Shown piece by piece: positions 26,054 through 36,052 of a stretch of DNA of 64,000 nt. Numbering within the stretch: position 1 is the first letter of the stretch; each line of letters starts with the position of its first letter. This DNA comes from Sediminibacterium sp. Gen4 (GTDB lineage Bacteria; Bacteroidota; Bacteroidia; Chitinophagales; Chitinophagaceae). The stretch covers positions 37,686-101,685 of the forward strand of contig JACBFI010000010.1 of the NCBI GenBank assembly GCA_013391385.1, in the 5' to 3' direction. Position numbers and translations under genes: made by a program. The notes beneath the pieces were generated by a model. That model searched no databases. It had not been told where the DNA came from and was given only the letters and a program-made list of their open reading frames with translations.

Positions 26054-27436
26054 ATGATAACAGTAATCATCCCCGCCTTAAATGAAGAGAAAACGATTGC
26101 GAGTGTTGTGAAATATTGTCAATCGAAATCTACTGTTACTGAAATAATAGTGGTAGATGATAAGTCATTTGACAATACAGTAAAATTTGCCAGTGAAGCA
26201 GGTGCCAAGGTGATTACCAGTACACGTTTGGGCAAAGGAGCATCTATGCGTGATGGATTGCTCTGTGCAAAAAATGAGATCATAGTTTTTTTGGATGGCG
26301 ATATCAATCCCTACCCTGAACACATGATCGAACAAATGACTGAACCGATACTGAATGATCAATGCGACTTTATAAAAGCGGCTTTTGCGAGAAATAGCGG
26401 CAGGGTTACTGAACTAGTTGCCAAGCCATTACTCAGCATGTTTTTTCCACGTCTCTCCCACTACTTACAGCCACTCAGTGGCATGATTGCTGGCAAGAAA
26501 AAATTCTTTGAAAATATTGAGTTCTTCAATGATTATGGAGTAGACATTGGCATCTTGATTGACATGCATACACAAAATGCCAGAATTGAAGAAGTGTATA
26601 TTGGATACATTGAAAATGATAGTAAGCCATTACATGAGTTAGGGAAAATGAGTAAAGAAGTAGCCAGTGCCATCATCAAAAAAGCTTTTAGCCAAAATAA
26701 TAATGCCATATCCATGGAAGAATTTCAATCCATCAATATCATACGCGATCAGATGGAAATGGCATTTTCGGAACAACTAAAAAATGCTAAGAAAATGGTG
26801 GTATTGGACATGGATGATACCATCTTAAAAGGAAGATTTGTAGACACATTCGCGAAAAAATTTCATTTGACAGAACAACTGGCTGACATAAGAAGCAGGA
26901 TGACAGATAGTACGCTTCGCACGAAAGCAATAGCCAAGTTATTCAAAGGGAAGCATCTTGGAGAGCTTATGGAAACCATTGATAGCATTGATATTATTGC
27001 TGATGCTGCTCTAGTAGTAAAGGAACTGCGTCAGCGTGAATATGTGGTAGGGATCATCACAGATAGTTATGATTTTGTAGCCAATCATATCAAAAACAAG
27101 ATTGGTGCAGATTTCTCACTGGCCAATGAATTGGAATTTTCCAATAGTGTGGCAACCGGAGAAGTAAAAATCCCTTCTTTCTTTTTTCATCATGAAAAAA
27201 GCTCATGCTTACATACCATTTGCAAGTCGAATGCACTTGACCATATTTTACAGAAATACGAAATCAATCATGGGAACTGCATTGCCATGGGCGATAGCGA
27301 GAATGATATCTGTATGGTAAAAAAGGCAGGATTCGGCATTGCTTTTCGTTCCAAAAATGAATACCTAAAACAAACAGCTGATTTATTAATACAGGAAGAA
27401 AAATTTGAACCGCTATTAGCTTATGCAGTTCTATGA
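26054..27436 (+). CDS. Fused GT2-type glycosyltransferase (GpgS-like) and HAD phosphatase
   Basis: 460 residues in two parts. Residues 1 to about 215 form a GT-A glycosyltransferase: VIIPALNEEKTI, VVDDKSFDNT and the metal-binding FLDGDINP, with similarity in layout to glucosyl-3-phosphoglycerate synthase. Residues 250-455 form a HAD-IB phosphatase: DMDDT (motif I, near 252), ITDS (motif II, near 335) and GDSENDICM (motif III, near 412). A synthase joined to its phosphatase could make glucosylglycerate or mannosylglycerate, a compatible solute, in one chain. That is inferred, since no assay or search was done. Site B upstream and the Usp gene downstream suggest a stress regulon. Confidence 0.75.
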   Translation: MITVIIPALNEEKTIASVVKYCQSKSTVTEIIVVDDKSFDNTVKFASEAGAKVITSTRLGKGASMRDGLLCAKNEIIVFLDGDINPYPEHMIEQMTEPILNDQCDFIKAAFARNSGRVTELVAKPLLSMFFPRLSHYLQPLSGMIAGKKKFFENIEFFNDYGVDIGILIDMHTQNARIEEVYIGYIENDSKPLHELGKMSKEVASAIIKKAFSQNNNAISMEEFQSINIIRDQMEMAFSEQLKNAKKMVVLDMDDTILKGRFVDTFAKKFHLTEQLADIRSRMTDSTLRTKAIAKLFKGKHLGELMETIDSIDIIADAALVVKELRQREYVVGIITDSYDFVANHIKNKIGADFSLANELEFSNSVATGEVKIPSFFFHHEKSSCLHTICKSNALDHILQKYEINHGNCIAMGDSENDICMVKKAGFGIAFRSKNEYLKQTADLLIQEEKFEPLLAYAVL

Positions 27437-27441
27437 TATTC

Positions 27442-27496
27442 TAATCTCCTTTTAATTCAACACTAATAACCACCTAATTCGTCACTATTAGGTTTG
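27442..27496 (+). promoter_or_regulatory. Site C: four TAAT boxes and -7 element before the usp gene
   Basis: TAAT at 27442, 27453, 27464 and 27475 repeats every 11 bp. TAGGTTTG (27489-27496) is a full match to the TAnnTTTG -7 element, with the last TAAT box near -30 in place of a TTG. The usp start is only 10 bp further on, so the leader is very short. Confidence 0.7.
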
Positions 27497-27506
27497 AAGT
27501 ATCATT

Positions 27507-28376
27507 ATGATACCCTATAAAAACATATTAATCCCCATTGATTCGGTGCACCAGGCACAGGTAGCAGCTGAAAAAGCACTAGAACTGTCTGATCCGAGTG
27601 AAACTTGCATCCACTTAGTGAGTGTGATACAATTCCAATCATTTTGGCAGCGAATCATTTATACAAAAGCCTACATACAGAAGCAACAATATTTTACAAA
27701 AAAGTGTACCATAGCAGAAAGAAAAATAGATGCTGTAAAGGCTAAAATTATAGACCGTTCTCCTCATACCATCGTTAAAACAAATATTATTATTGAAACA
27801 GCGATGAGTGATCAACTCATCAAGTATGCCATACAACACGATATTGACCTTGTTGTCAATACACACAAATCAACAAGATCTGGATTAAACTGGTTTAAAA
27901 AAGATTGGAGTGAAGAACTGGCAAGAAAAGCAAGTGTAGCTGTTCTTACGGTTACAAAAGGATGTTTGAATCATCCGATCAAATCGATTCTTTTACCGGT
28001 AAAATCTTTTGTACCAGAAAGAAAAATACAGGTAGCATTAGCCTACGCTAAAAAATTCAATGCGCATATCCATCTGGTAACATTGTTAGATAATAATGAC
28101 AGTACAGCTAAGATAAAAGTAGATGCATTTTATCTGACTTATAAAATCTTATCTGAATATGGTCATCCCCCCCAATATAAAATACTGCAGGGAGCAGACA
28201 GTGATGCTGCTCTTTTGCGGTATGCTGATCAAATCAAAGCGGATATGATATTACTCAATCCTAATAAAAAGAAACGGATTCCCGGAATCATGCGACAAAA
28301 AATGACGGATATGCTGAATCCCATTTCCGCCTTACACATTCTGACATTGAAACCCTATTTGAAAAGAACTATCTAA
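27507..28376 (+). CDS. Tandem universal stress protein (UspA family)
   Basis: A 289-residue cytosolic protein made of two Usp folds. The first starts YKNILIPIDSVHQAQVAAEKALELS and the second, near residue 153, starts IKSILLPVKSFVPERKIQVALAYA. The first ends in the usual RKASVAVLTV strand. The ATP-binding G-2x-G-9x-G(S/T) loop is not clear in either half, so it may not bind ATP. It is separated from the TPR gene by one base and shares site C, linking it to the OmpR-type regulator. Confidence 0.82.
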   Translation: MIPYKNILIPIDSVHQAQVAAEKALELSDPSETCIHLVSVIQFQSFWQRIIYTKAYIQKQQYFTKKCTIAERKIDAVKAKIIDRSPHTIVKTNIIIETAMSDQLIKYAIQHDIDLVVNTHKSTRSGLNWFKKDWSEELARKASVAVLTVTKGCLNHPIKSILLPVKSFVPERKIQVALAYAKKFNAHIHLVTLLDNNDSTAKIKVDAFYLTYKILSEYGHPPQYKILQGADSDAALLRYADQIKADMILLNPNKKKRIPGIMRQKMTDMLNPISALHILTLKPYLKRTI

Positions 28377-28386
28377 AATGTACATT

Positions 28387-30051
28387 ATGCAGAAGAAATT
28401 ATGGAATACGGTATGCACACTCATGGCAATAGTACTCACGGCAGGCGCACAAACTGTTGATGAGGGTAAAAAACTATTTGAATATGAAAGATACCGCAGT
28501 GCTATTGAAGTGTTGAAAAAGACAGTTATGGCAAATCCACAGGATGTCAATGGCTGGTATTGGTTAACCAGATCGCAGTTGGCAGCTGGTTATAAAGACA
28601 GTGCCGAATCATCCATCCAACAAATGCCTGCTGATATTAAGACGCAACCCTTAGGAAAAGTGATCCAAGGAGCTTTCCTACTTCAAAAAGAAGATTCGCT
28701 AGCTTCTCTACAACTTTTTATGGAAGCCATTGGTACCAAAAGAAAAAAGGATCCTGCTATTCAGCTGGCAGTTGCCAATGCTATAATTGATGCACCAAAA
28801 GGAAATTTATATAGAGCTATCGAATTATTACAGGATGCAGCTGACAGAGACAAAAAGAATACTTGGATATATTTAAGTATTGGAGACGCCTACCGTAAAC
28901 TATACAATGGATCAGAAGCTGTAAAAGCCTATCAGGAAGCAATTGACGCAGATAGTAGAAACGCAGAAGCTTATTATAAGATCGGTAAGATTTATCAAAC
29001 ACAAAACAATGTAGATGTATTTACCGAATACTACACAAAAGCCATTCAGGCCGATCCTGATTTTGCACCGGTATACTACCCTTTGTATTATTACTATTAT
29101 TTCAGAGATGTCAATAAAGCTTTAGAATACTTACAGACTTATATCAGCAAAACAGACTACAGCATTGACAACGAGTACATGCTTACAGACCTGTATTATG
29201 TATCCAAAAAGTACAATGAAGCCATTCAAACAGCACAACAGGTATTGCAAAAAGAGGGTGATCAGGTGAAACCTCGCATCTATAAGCTTATGGCATATAG
29301 TTATGATGGACTTGAAGACTTGACGAATGCAGAGAAATGGATGAAGGACTATTTTGAAAAGGAAAGTGATACCAACTATGTAGCGAAAGACTTTGATTTA
29401 ATGGGTAAGATCGTTTCTAAAAAAACAGATAATACTGATGGTGTAATTTGGTATGAAAAAGCCTATCAACTTGAAAAAGATACAACTGCCAAAATGGATT
29501 ATGTAAAAAAGATCATGGCATTGTATAAAGGTCAAAAAGACTATGCAAAACAAGCAGAATGGAATGGAGAACTATACAAATTAAATGCTCCATTTACCAA
29601 TGTCGACATCTTTAATTGGGGTGTGGCATATTATAACGCGAAAAATTATCAGATGTCAGATAGTGTATTTGGTATTTATGCTACCAAATATCCTGATCAA
29701 ACTTTTGGATACTATTGGAGAGCCAGAAGTAATGCAGCAATTGATACCTCCATGGAAATGGGTATCGCGATCCCACACTATGAAGATATGATTGACGTAG
29801 CCTTAAAAGACACGGCTAATACAAACAATAAAAAATGGTTGATTGAAGCATATGGCTATATCGCAGCTTATAAAGTGAACGCGGAAAAGAAATATGATAC
29901 TGCTTTACAACTTTATGATAAGATACTGGAACTGGATCCCGCTAATAATGATGCAGAAAAGTATAAAGAGATACTGGAAAAGATTATGGCTGAGCAAGCC
30001 AAACAAACTCCAAAAGAGACTAAAAGCAGCGATTCAAAAAATAGTTTTTAG
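28387..30051 (+). CDS. Exported TPR-repeat protein
   Basis: About 554 residues from the ATG at 28387; another ATG lies three codons upstream at 28378. It has a signal peptide (MQKKLWNTVCTLMAIVLTAGAQ) and then at least ten TPR-like helical pairs, for example NTWIYLSIGDAYRKLYNGSE, AEAYYKIGKIYQTQNNV and FAPVYYPLYYYYYFRDV. The C-terminus is Lys/Ser-rich. Periplasmic TPR proteins serve as assembly scaffolds; the partner is unknown. It is co-transcribed with the usp gene and ends before a strong terminator. Confidence 0.85.
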   Translation: MQKKLWNTVCTLMAIVLTAGAQTVDEGKKLFEYERYRSAIEVLKKTVMANPQDVNGWYWLTRSQLAAGYKDSAESSIQQMPADIKTQPLGKVIQGAFLLQKEDSLASLQLFMEAIGTKRKKDPAIQLAVANAIIDAPKGNLYRAIELLQDAADRDKKNTWIYLSIGDAYRKLYNGSEAVKAYQEAIDADSRNAEAYYKIGKIYQTQNNVDVFTEYYTKAIQADPDFAPVYYPLYYYYYFRDVNKALEYLQTYISKTDYSIDNEYMLTDLYYVSKKYNEAIQTAQQVLQKEGDQVKPRIYKLMAYSYDGLEDLTNAEKWMKDYFEKESDTNYVAKDFDLMGKIVSKKTDNTDGVIWYEKAYQLEKDTTAKMDYVKKIMALYKGQKDYAKQAEWNGELYKLNAPFTNVDIFNWGVAYYNAKNYQMSDSVFGIYATKYPDQTFGYYWRARSNAAIDTSMEMGIAIPHYEDMIDVALKDTANTNNKKWLIEAYGYIAAYKVNAEKKYDTALQLYDKILELDPANNDAEKYKEILEKIMAEQAKQTPKETKSSDSKNSF

Positions 30052-30076
30052 TAGGTTTAAGGTTTATAGAGCACAT

Positions 30077-30102
30077 GGCCGGATAATCATCCGGCCTTTT
30101 TT
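30077..30102 (+). terminator. Rho-independent terminator after the TPR gene
   Basis: GGCCGGAT (30077-30084) and ATCCGGCC (30089-30096) form a perfect 8-bp GC-rich stem with loop AATC, followed by six T. Confidence 0.88.
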
Positions 30103-30131
30103 CTGTAGAAATGGTACCCTACCTTTATCAG

Positions 30132-30605
30132 ATGAAAATTCAGTTATGGTCGGTAGGTAAGCCACATGATGCCTACGTTAAAGCAGGTATTGATGATTTC
30201 TCAAAACGTCTCAACAACTATTTTCCTGTTCAATGGCAGATCATTCCAACGCCTAAGCAATCTGCATCTATGTCAGACCCATTACAGAAGAAAGCAGAAG
30301 CTACTGCTATCATGCAATTGCTGGAAAAAGATGATTTTCTGATCTTATTGGATGAACGAGGTAAACAATTCAGTTCTCCGGAGTTAGCAGACATCTTACA
30401 AAAAAGAGCTAATGAAAGCACTAAGCGACTCATTTTCTTGATTGGTGGGGCTTTTGGGGTCGATGAAACAATCGCTCATAGAGCCAATCTTGTTTGGAGT
30501 CTCTCAAAACTCGTATTCCCACATATGCTAGTCAGGTTAATATTGTCTGAACAACTCTATCGTGCCTGCACGATTTTAAGAAATGAAAAATATCATCATG
30601 TTTGA
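30132..30605 (+). CDS. rlmH: 23S rRNA (pseudouridine1915-N3)-methyltransferase RlmH
   Basis: A SPOUT-class methyltransferase that modifies pseudouridine 1915 in helix 69 of 23S rRNA. The ATG at 30132 gives 157 residues, close to the usual RlmH length of about 155; the in-frame ATG at 30111 would add seven. LLDERGKQFSSPELA, IFLIGGAFGVDE and the knotted end LSEQLYRACTILRNEKYHH bind S-adenosylmethionine. It is followed 19 bp later by a rhomboid gene. Confidence 0.95.
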   Translation: MKIQLWSVGKPHDAYVKAGIDDFSKRLNNYFPVQWQIIPTPKQSASMSDPLQKKAEATAIMQLLEKDDFLILLDERGKQFSSPELADILQKRANESTKRLIFLIGGAFGVDETIAHRANLVWSLSKLVFPHMLVRLILSEQLYRACTILRNEKYHHV

Positions 30606-30624
30606 AAACGCTTAAATTGCGTAT

Positions 30625-31263
30625 ATGTTTTCAATTACCATCATAATATTGATATTAACCTGTATCGTCTCATTCACTGCTTTTTCGAATCAAAAAGTCA
30701 TTGACGATTTGATCTTTTATCCTCCAGCCATCACACAAAGAAATCAATGGTATCGCTTTGTTACCAATGGCGTGATTCATGCTGATATTGCCCATTTGGC
30801 TTTTAACATGTTCTCTTTTTATCTGTTTGGGAGTTTTGTTGAAAAAGATTTTATATCCCTTTTCAATGAAAATGGCAACATACTATTTCTTGCCATGTAT
30901 ATTACAGCTTTAGCTGTATGCTTAATACCTACCTATTTTCAACATAAAGACAATTATCATTACCGAAGTCTGGGTGCATCTGGAGCTGTATCTGCTGTTG
31001 TATTTGCAGGTATTTTCTTAAATCCCACCATTAAAATCGGACTGATCATTATTCCTCCCATCATTCCCGGTTTCGTATTTGGTCCCTTGTATTTAGTGTT
31101 ATCAGCTTATATGGCAAAAAGAGGGGGTGACAATATTAATCATTCAGCGCATTTCTGGGGAGCAGTTTGGGGAATCGTATTTGTGATCGTTACCTGTTTA
31201 CTACTAACAGAATTCAATCCCATCACCCATTTTCTGGTGCAAGTGAGCAACTATTTTTCATAA
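30625..31263 (+). CDS. Rhomboid family intramembrane serine protease
   Basis: A 212-residue protein with six predicted membrane helices. The catalytic Ser is in [13 protein letters not shown] near residue 118 and the His in [11 protein letters not shown] near 173, forming the Ser-His dyad inside the membrane. [18 protein letters not shown] is the conserved HxxxN-type helix 2. It cuts transmembrane segments of unknown substrates. Its last 13 bases overlap the convergent tilS gene. Confidence 0.9.
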   Translation: MFSITIIILILTCIVSFTAFSNQKVIDDLIFYPPAITQRNQWYRFVTNGVIHADIAHLAFNMFSFYLFGSFVEKDFISLFNENGNILFLAMYITALAVCLIPTYFQHKDNYHYRSLGASGAVSAVVFAGIFLNPTIKIGLIIIPPIIPGFVFGPLYLVLSAYMAKRGGDNINHSAHFWGAVWGIVFVIVTCLLLTEFNPITHFLVQVSNYFS

Positions 31264-32603
31264 CGAAATAACACTGCCTTTTGCGTAGAAGGTTTGATAC
31301 GGAAGCGATGGTCGATTCGATAACCAATTACCCAAACGATTCGTCGATCAGACTCTAATACCCATACATTTTCTTTATCTGTCAATGATAATTTTTGATC
31401 GATAAAAAAACGACTGAGTTTCTTTTTCTTCATCATTCCCAATGGATAAAAGTAATCACCTGTTTTCCATTTACGAAGTATCAATGGATAGTGAAGTTCA
31501 GCGAAATCAATAAGCGCTTCATTTTGGTTAGAATGAATGGTAAGATCATCTGTCATTCTTATATGCAGTTTCGCTGATCCAAGATGAATGCTAGTGGTTT
31601 CTTTTTCAATGAGAAAAATAGAAGATTCTTTCGCTGCAAGGGGCGATATAATCATGTGATTCCTATTCTTGATCAAGCGATGTGTTGGAGAATACAGCAC
31701 ACTGCCATTATCTGCATCGAATAGTTTAATGGCTTCAAAGGTTTGTGCAGGTGTAAAGCCATAAGATTTCAATAATTCATACGTAACTGTTACCAATGGA
31801 CTCGCTTTTTTCCATGCGGGTACAGGAATCAATATTTCCTGATTATTGATATTTATCAGCTTTTTGAATTGAACTTGTAATGCCGACTCATACAGTTGAT
31901 AAGCCTCTCGTAGTCGAACCACCGTATGTTGCAAATTTTCATCTGCGGAAGGATATTGGGTTCGAATCATCGGTAATACCTGATTCCGAAAAAAGTTACG
32001 GGTGTAATCATCATGCTGATTTGAAGAATCCTCTACATATTGCAAAGCTTCAGTATTGGCATACAGTTGTAACGCTTGTTTAGTAAAAGAAAGCAGTGGC
32101 CTGATCAATGACTGTTCCGGTGTATAAGGATCCATGCCGGTAAGACCCCCCAATCCCGTACCCCTGAACACATTCATCAGTACTGTTTCATTATTATCGT
32201 CTGCATGATGCGCCGTTACCAGGTATATTTTTTTCGAATGCTGTTGGGAAAGTTCATGACGCAATGTTTCAAACCATTCATACCTAAGTATTCTCGCAGC
32301 TTCTTGGGTAGCAAGTTTTTGCTCTGATGCAAATAATTTCGTGTCAAAATGTTTGACTTCCAAAGGGAGTGACCATTGTTCGGCGAGTTGTCGAACAAAA
32401 GTTTCATCACGACTACTTTCCTCACCTCTCAATTGAAAATTGACATGTGCCAGTACCAAATTAAATCCGGAAGATTTTAATAAATGCGTTAGCACCACAC
32501 TATCAACACCACCACTCACAGCTACGAGTAACTGACAATGTTCGGGAGATATCCACGAAAATCGGGTCTTGAGTATTTGTTGAAATCGTTGGAGCAAACT
32601 CAT
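31251..32603 (-). CDS. tilS: tRNA(Ile)-lysidine synthase
   Basis: Adds lysine to C34 of tRNA-Ile(CAU) so that it reads AUA; essential. The 450-residue protein has the N-type ATP PP-loop [11 protein letters not shown] (near 29-36), the TilS segments [15 protein letters not shown] and [23 protein letters not shown], and a C-terminal TilS domain with [26 protein letters not shown]. It is co-directional with glnS, 11 bp downstream of it. Confidence 0.95.
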   Translation of the reverse strand: MSLLQRFQQILKTRFSWISPEHCQLLVAVSGGVDSVVLTHLLKSSGFNLVLAHVNFQLRGEESSRDETFVRQLAEQWSLPLEVKHFDTKLFASEQKLATQEAARILRYEWFETLRHELSQQHSKKIYLVTAHHADDNNETVLMNVFRGTGLGGLTGMDPYTPEQSLIRPLLSFTKQALQLYANTEALQYVEDSSNQHDDYTRNFFRNQVLPMIRTQYPSADENLQHTVVRLREAYQLYESALQVQFKKLININNQEILIPVPAWKKASPLVTVTYELLKSYGFTPAQTFEAIKLFDADNGSVLYSPTHRLIKNRNHMIISPLAAKESSIFLIEKETTSIHLGSAKLHIRMTDDLTIHSNQNEALIDFAELHYPLILRKWKTGDYFYPLGMMKKKKLSRFFIDQKLSLTDKENVWVLESDRRIVWVIGYRIDHRFRIKPSTQKAVLFRYEK

Positions 32604-32614
32604 ACATTCATCTC

Positions 32615-34276
32615 CTACCCTTTTTTAACTTCTTTAGCCCAGGTGTCCTTCAAGGTTACCGTTCTATTGAAAACAAGTTTCTCTGTGGTACTGTCTTTAT
32701 CCAAACAGAAATAGCCTTTGCGAAGGAACTGATATCGGTTGTCACTGGAATCAGCCGCCAGTGCAGGTTCAGCGTACGCATTGTTGATGATTTCCAAAGA
32801 GTCTGTATTGATATGATCTTTAAAATCACCTTCTGCATTCCCTACATCTTCTACTTTGAATAAACGATCATACAACCGAACTTCCGCTTTCACTGCGTGA
32901 CGGGCACTCACCCAATGTAGGGTTCCTTTTACATTGATACCGGAAGTATCAGAACCGCTTTTACTTTCTGGAATATATGTACAATGCAATTCGGTGATGA
33001 TTCCGTTGGCATCTTTCACCACTTCATCACAACGAATGATATAGGCACTTTTCAAACGCACCATTTGTCCGGGTGCCAATCTGAAATACTTCTTAGGCGC
33101 CACTTCCATAAAGTCGTCTCTTTCAATATAGAGCTCTTTGCTAAAAGGGATTTCTCTGTTACCTGCAGTGGCATCTTCCGGATTGTTCTCACTCCACAAA
33201 ACTTCTCCTTCGCCTTCATAATTGGTAAGAACCACTTTTAATGGATCAAATACTACCATTCTTCTGACTGCAATTTTATTCAGGTGTTCACGAACGCAAA
33301 ACTCAAGCAATCCGACATCGATCAAGTTATCTCTTTTGGCAATACCAATACGATCGCAAAACTCACGAATGGCTTCCGCAGTATATCCCCTTCTGCGCAT
33401 ACCACTGATGGTAGACATGCGCGGATCATCCCACCCATTCACATATTTCTCATTTACCAGTTGTAGCAACTTACGTTTACTCATGACGGTATAAGTCATA
33501 TTCAAACGTGCGAATTCATATTGTTTAGAAGGAAATATCTCCAGTTGTTCAATGAACCAATCATACAATGCACGATGTGGAATAAACTCTAACGTACAAA
33601 CCGAATGCGTGATATTTTCAATAGCATCACTTTGTCCGTGTGCAAAATCATACATCGGATAGATGCACCACTGATCACCGGTACGATGATGATGTGCATG
33701 TTTGATACGGTAAATGATCGGATCACGCATGTGCATATTCGGATGAGCCATATCAATCTTTGCACGCAAAACTTTTTCCCCATCTTTGAATTGTCCGGCA
33801 CGCATGGCTTTAAATAGTTCTAGATTCTCAGCAACAGATCGATCTCTAAATGGACTATTAGTGCCTGCTTGGGTAGGTGTTCCTTTTTGTTGTGCAATGG
33901 CTTCACTGGTACTGTCATCTACATATGCCAGGCCTTTTTCAATTAGTTTGATGGCAAACCCATAGAGTTGCTCAAAATAATCAGAAGCATATCTTTCTTC
34001 TGCCCAATTAAAACCCAGCCAGCGAACATCATCTTTGATACTCTCAACGTATTCAGTATCCTCAGTAACAGGGTTGGTATCATCAAAACGAAGATTGGTT
34101 TTACCTCCGTATTTATTCGCTAAACCGAAATTCAGGCAAATACTTTTGGCATGACCAATATGCAGATAGCCATTGGGTTCCGGTGGAAAACGGGTAACGA
34201 TTGACTGGTATTTACCACTACTTAGATCCGCTTCTACGATCTCTTCAATAAAATTCAGGCTCTTTTCTTCAGACAT
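32615..34276 (-). CDS. glnS: Glutaminyl-tRNA synthetase
   Basis: A class I aminoacyl-tRNA synthetase of 553 residues that charges tRNA-Gln. [20 protein letters not shown] holds the HIGH motif in the GlnRS-specific context. VMSKRKL is the KMSKS loop. [16 protein letters not shown] and the C-terminal anticodon-binding beta-barrels are present. It forms an operon with tilS. An imperfect 48-bp inverted repeat separates it from hutH. Confidence 0.96.
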   Translation of the reverse strand: MSEEKSLNFIEEIVEADLSSGKYQSIVTRFPPEPNGYLHIGHAKSICLNFGLANKYGGKTNLRFDDTNPVTEDTEYVESIKDDVRWLGFNWAEERYASDYFEQLYGFAIKLIEKGLAYVDDSTSEAIAQQKGTPTQAGTNSPFRDRSVAENLELFKAMRAGQFKDGEKVLRAKIDMAHPNMHMRDPIIYRIKHAHHHRTGDQWCIYPMYDFAHGQSDAIENITHSVCTLEFIPHRALYDWFIEQLEIFPSKQYEFARLNMTYTVMSKRKLLQLVNEKYVNGWDDPRMSTISGMRRRGYTAEAIREFCDRIGIAKRDNLIDVGLLEFCVREHLNKIAVRRMVVFDPLKVVLTNYEGEGEVLWSENNPEDATAGNREIPFSKELYIERDDFMEVAPKKYFRLAPGQMVRLKSAYIIRCDEVVKDANGIITELHCTYIPESKSGSDTSGINVKGTLHWVSARHAVKAEVRLYDRLFKVEDVGNAEGDFKDHINTDSLEIINNAYAEPALAADSSDNRYQFLRKGYFCLDKDSTTEKLVFNRTVTLKDTWAKEVKKG

Positions 34277-34340
34277 ACTACGCTATTAGGGGGACAAAGT
34301 TAAGCTTTGTGTGCTATCCCCGTTTCGCCTATTGAAATGA

Positions 34341-34388
34341 TTTAGCCTCAGATTCATCCGGCCTAAGGCTGATGCATCTGTGGCTAAA
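34341..34388. repeat. 48-bp imperfect inverted repeat between hutH and glnS
   Basis: Left arm TTTAGCC-t-CAGAT-t-CATC pairs with right arm GATG-c-ATCTG-t-GGCTAAA around the centre GGCCTAAGGC. The long hairpin has single mismatches at regular places. It lies 9 bp after the hutH stop. No T-run follows on the minus strand, so it may act as a terminator only with Rho or stabilise the mRNA end. It resembles the CCT(C/T)AGG-centred palindromes of the tRNA relics. Confidence 0.6.
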
Positions 34389-34396
34389 AAATGCGC

Positions 34397-35893
34397 TTAG
34401 TTAATCTGATACGCTTTCACAAATTGAACGGCAGCTTTCATATCATCATGTAAAACCCGATCCTGCTCATTGAAACTGATCTTTTCTCGGAAAGCTTTTA
34501 CCATCCGCTCTACTGTTGATCCACTTTGCAGGGGTCTTCTGAAATCCAATGCCTGTGCTGCACTCATAAGTTCAATAGCCAGTACTTTCTCCACATTTTC
34601 TATCACTCGCAGACATTTGGTAGCTGCATTGGCGCCCATACTTACATGGTCTTCCTGATTATTAGAGGATGAAATACTATCCACTGAAGCGGGTGTACAG
34701 AGTTGTTTGTTTTCACTCACAATACCTGCGGCAGTGTACTGAGGTATCATAAAACCGGAATGTAATCCAGGGTTTTTCACAAGAAATAGGGGTAACCCTC
34801 TCTGCCCACTAATGAGCTGATAGGTTCTTCTTTCCGCAATATTGGCGATCTCACTCATGGAAATGGCTAAATAATCCAATGCTAATGCCAGGGGTTGACC
34901 ATGGAAATTACCCCCACTTAGGATGAGGTCTTCTTCCGGAAATATGTTGGGATTATCTGTTACAGAATTGATCTCTCGGATAAAAACAGATAATACATGT
35001 TCAAAAGCATCTTTGGATGCCCCATGTACTTGCGGAATACAACGAAATGAATAAGGATCTTGTACCTGTTGTTTAGCTTGTGCTACTATGCTGCTATCAG
35101 ATAAGAATACTCTTAATTTAGCAGCCGTAGCCACTTGTCCGGCATGCGCCCTAATGGTATGTATTTGTTCTTTGAGAGGTTCTGTGGTACAATCAAAAGC
35201 ATCAAATGACAATGCACTGATCAGATCAGCCATATTTAATAAGTGTTCTGCTTTTTTGAGGCAGTATAAACCATAGGCACTCATGAATTGGGTGCCGTTG
35301 ATGAGTGCCAGTCCTTCTTTACTTTGTAATTGAATGGGTTTCCATCCCAACTCATTGAGAGCCGCTGATGATGGCATCTTTTTACCTTTGAAATACACAT
35401 CTCCTAGTCCAATCAATGGCAAACTTAAATGACTAAGAGGTGCCAGATCACCGGAAGCACCCAAGGAACCTTGTGTATAAATAACCGGTAATACTTCATG
35501 GTTATACATTTCCATCAAACGCTTTACGGTATCAATTTGCACCCCGCTGTGTCCATAACTGAGGGATTTGATCTTGAGCATGAGCATGAGTTTTACAATA
35601 TCTATTGGTACTTCTTCACCCATTCCACAGGCATGAGATACCAATAAATTGTATTGCAATTGACCAATTTGATCTGCATCGATCTTTACATTTTGCAGAA
35701 ACCCAAATCCGGTATTGATCCCATAGAAAAGACGGTCTTTTTCAGCCATTTTTTTATCCAGGTATTCCCGGCAGGCAAGGATGCGCTCATGGGCATCGAA
35801 AGTGATGGAAACATGCTGGTGAAAGTCCAGCAAATTCTTAATTTGACTAAAATGCAGCCATTTTCTGTCTAAGGGCAAGTAATTATAGCTCAT
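34397..35893 (-). CDS. hutH: Histidine ammonia-lyase
   Basis: Removes ammonia from histidine to give urocanate. At about 498 residues it has the family length. GSLGASGDLAPLSHL contains the Ala-Ser-Gly that cyclises into the MIO cofactor. NGTQFMSAYG, NPNIFPEEDLILSGGNFHGQ and SSNNQEDHVSMGA are active-site loops. The ATG at 35893 (MSYNYLPLD) is preferred; an in-frame ATG lies at 35914. The other hut genes are not adjacent. A few aromatic-amino-acid lyases and tyrosine aminomutases share the fold, but the motifs favour HutH. Confidence 0.92.
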   Translation of the reverse strand: MSYNYLPLDRKWLHFSQIKNLLDFHQHVSITFDAHERILACREYLDKKMAEKDRLFYGINTGFGFLQNVKIDADQIGQLQYNLLVSHACGMGEEVPIDIVKLMLMLKIKSLSYGHSGVQIDTVKRLMEMYNHEVLPVIYTQGSLGASGDLAPLSHLSLPLIGLGDVYFKGKKMPSSAALNELGWKPIQLQSKEGLALINGTQFMSAYGLYCLKKAEHLLNMADLISALSFDAFDCTTEPLKEQIHTIRAHAGQVATAAKLRVFLSDSSIVAQAKQQVQDPYSFRCIPQVHGASKDAFEHVLSVFIREINSVTDNPNIFPEEDLILSGGNFHGQPLALALDYLAISMSEIANIAERRTYQLISGQRGLPLFLVKNPGLHSGFMIPQYTAAGIVSENKQLCTPASVDSISSSNNQEDHVSMGANAATKCLRVIENVEKVLAIELMSAAQALDFRRPLQSGSTVERMVKAFREKISFNEQDRVLHDDMKAAVQFVKAYQIN

Positions 35894-35956
35894 GGAAGCA
35901 ATCCTTTGCCGCAAAGTAAGGAGTTTTGAGAGAAGCCGAATAGAAAGTCATTTGAT

Positions 35957-35987
35957 TTGATGAACTGATGTTTTTTTCTTTATTTTG
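35957..35987 (+). promoter_or_regulatory. Promoter of tRNA-Arg(UCU)
   Basis: TTG (35957-35959), about 20 bp, then TTATTTTG (35980-35987), a one-base variant of TAnnTTTG. The start would be near 35994, so the relic at 36001-36052 is inside the precursor transcript, as at the Arg(ACG) locus. Confidence 0.55.
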
Positions 35988-36000
35988 CGGCTCTGAAAAC

Positions 36001-36052
36001 TGACCGGTAGTCAGTCCGCCTCAGGCGGAAGCAACTGCTACTTGTTTTGAAT
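36001..36052 (+). repeat. 5' relic of tRNA-Arg(UCU) with palindromic D-loop replacement
   Basis: GACCGGTAG-TCAG and GCAACTGC match the first half of the tRNA that begins at 36060. The D-loop bases are replaced by TCCGCCTCAGGCGGA (36015-36029), the same palindrome as at 13348. GTTTTGAATA follows in both loci. The relic copies its own downstream tRNA, not the ACG one. Confidence 0.75.
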
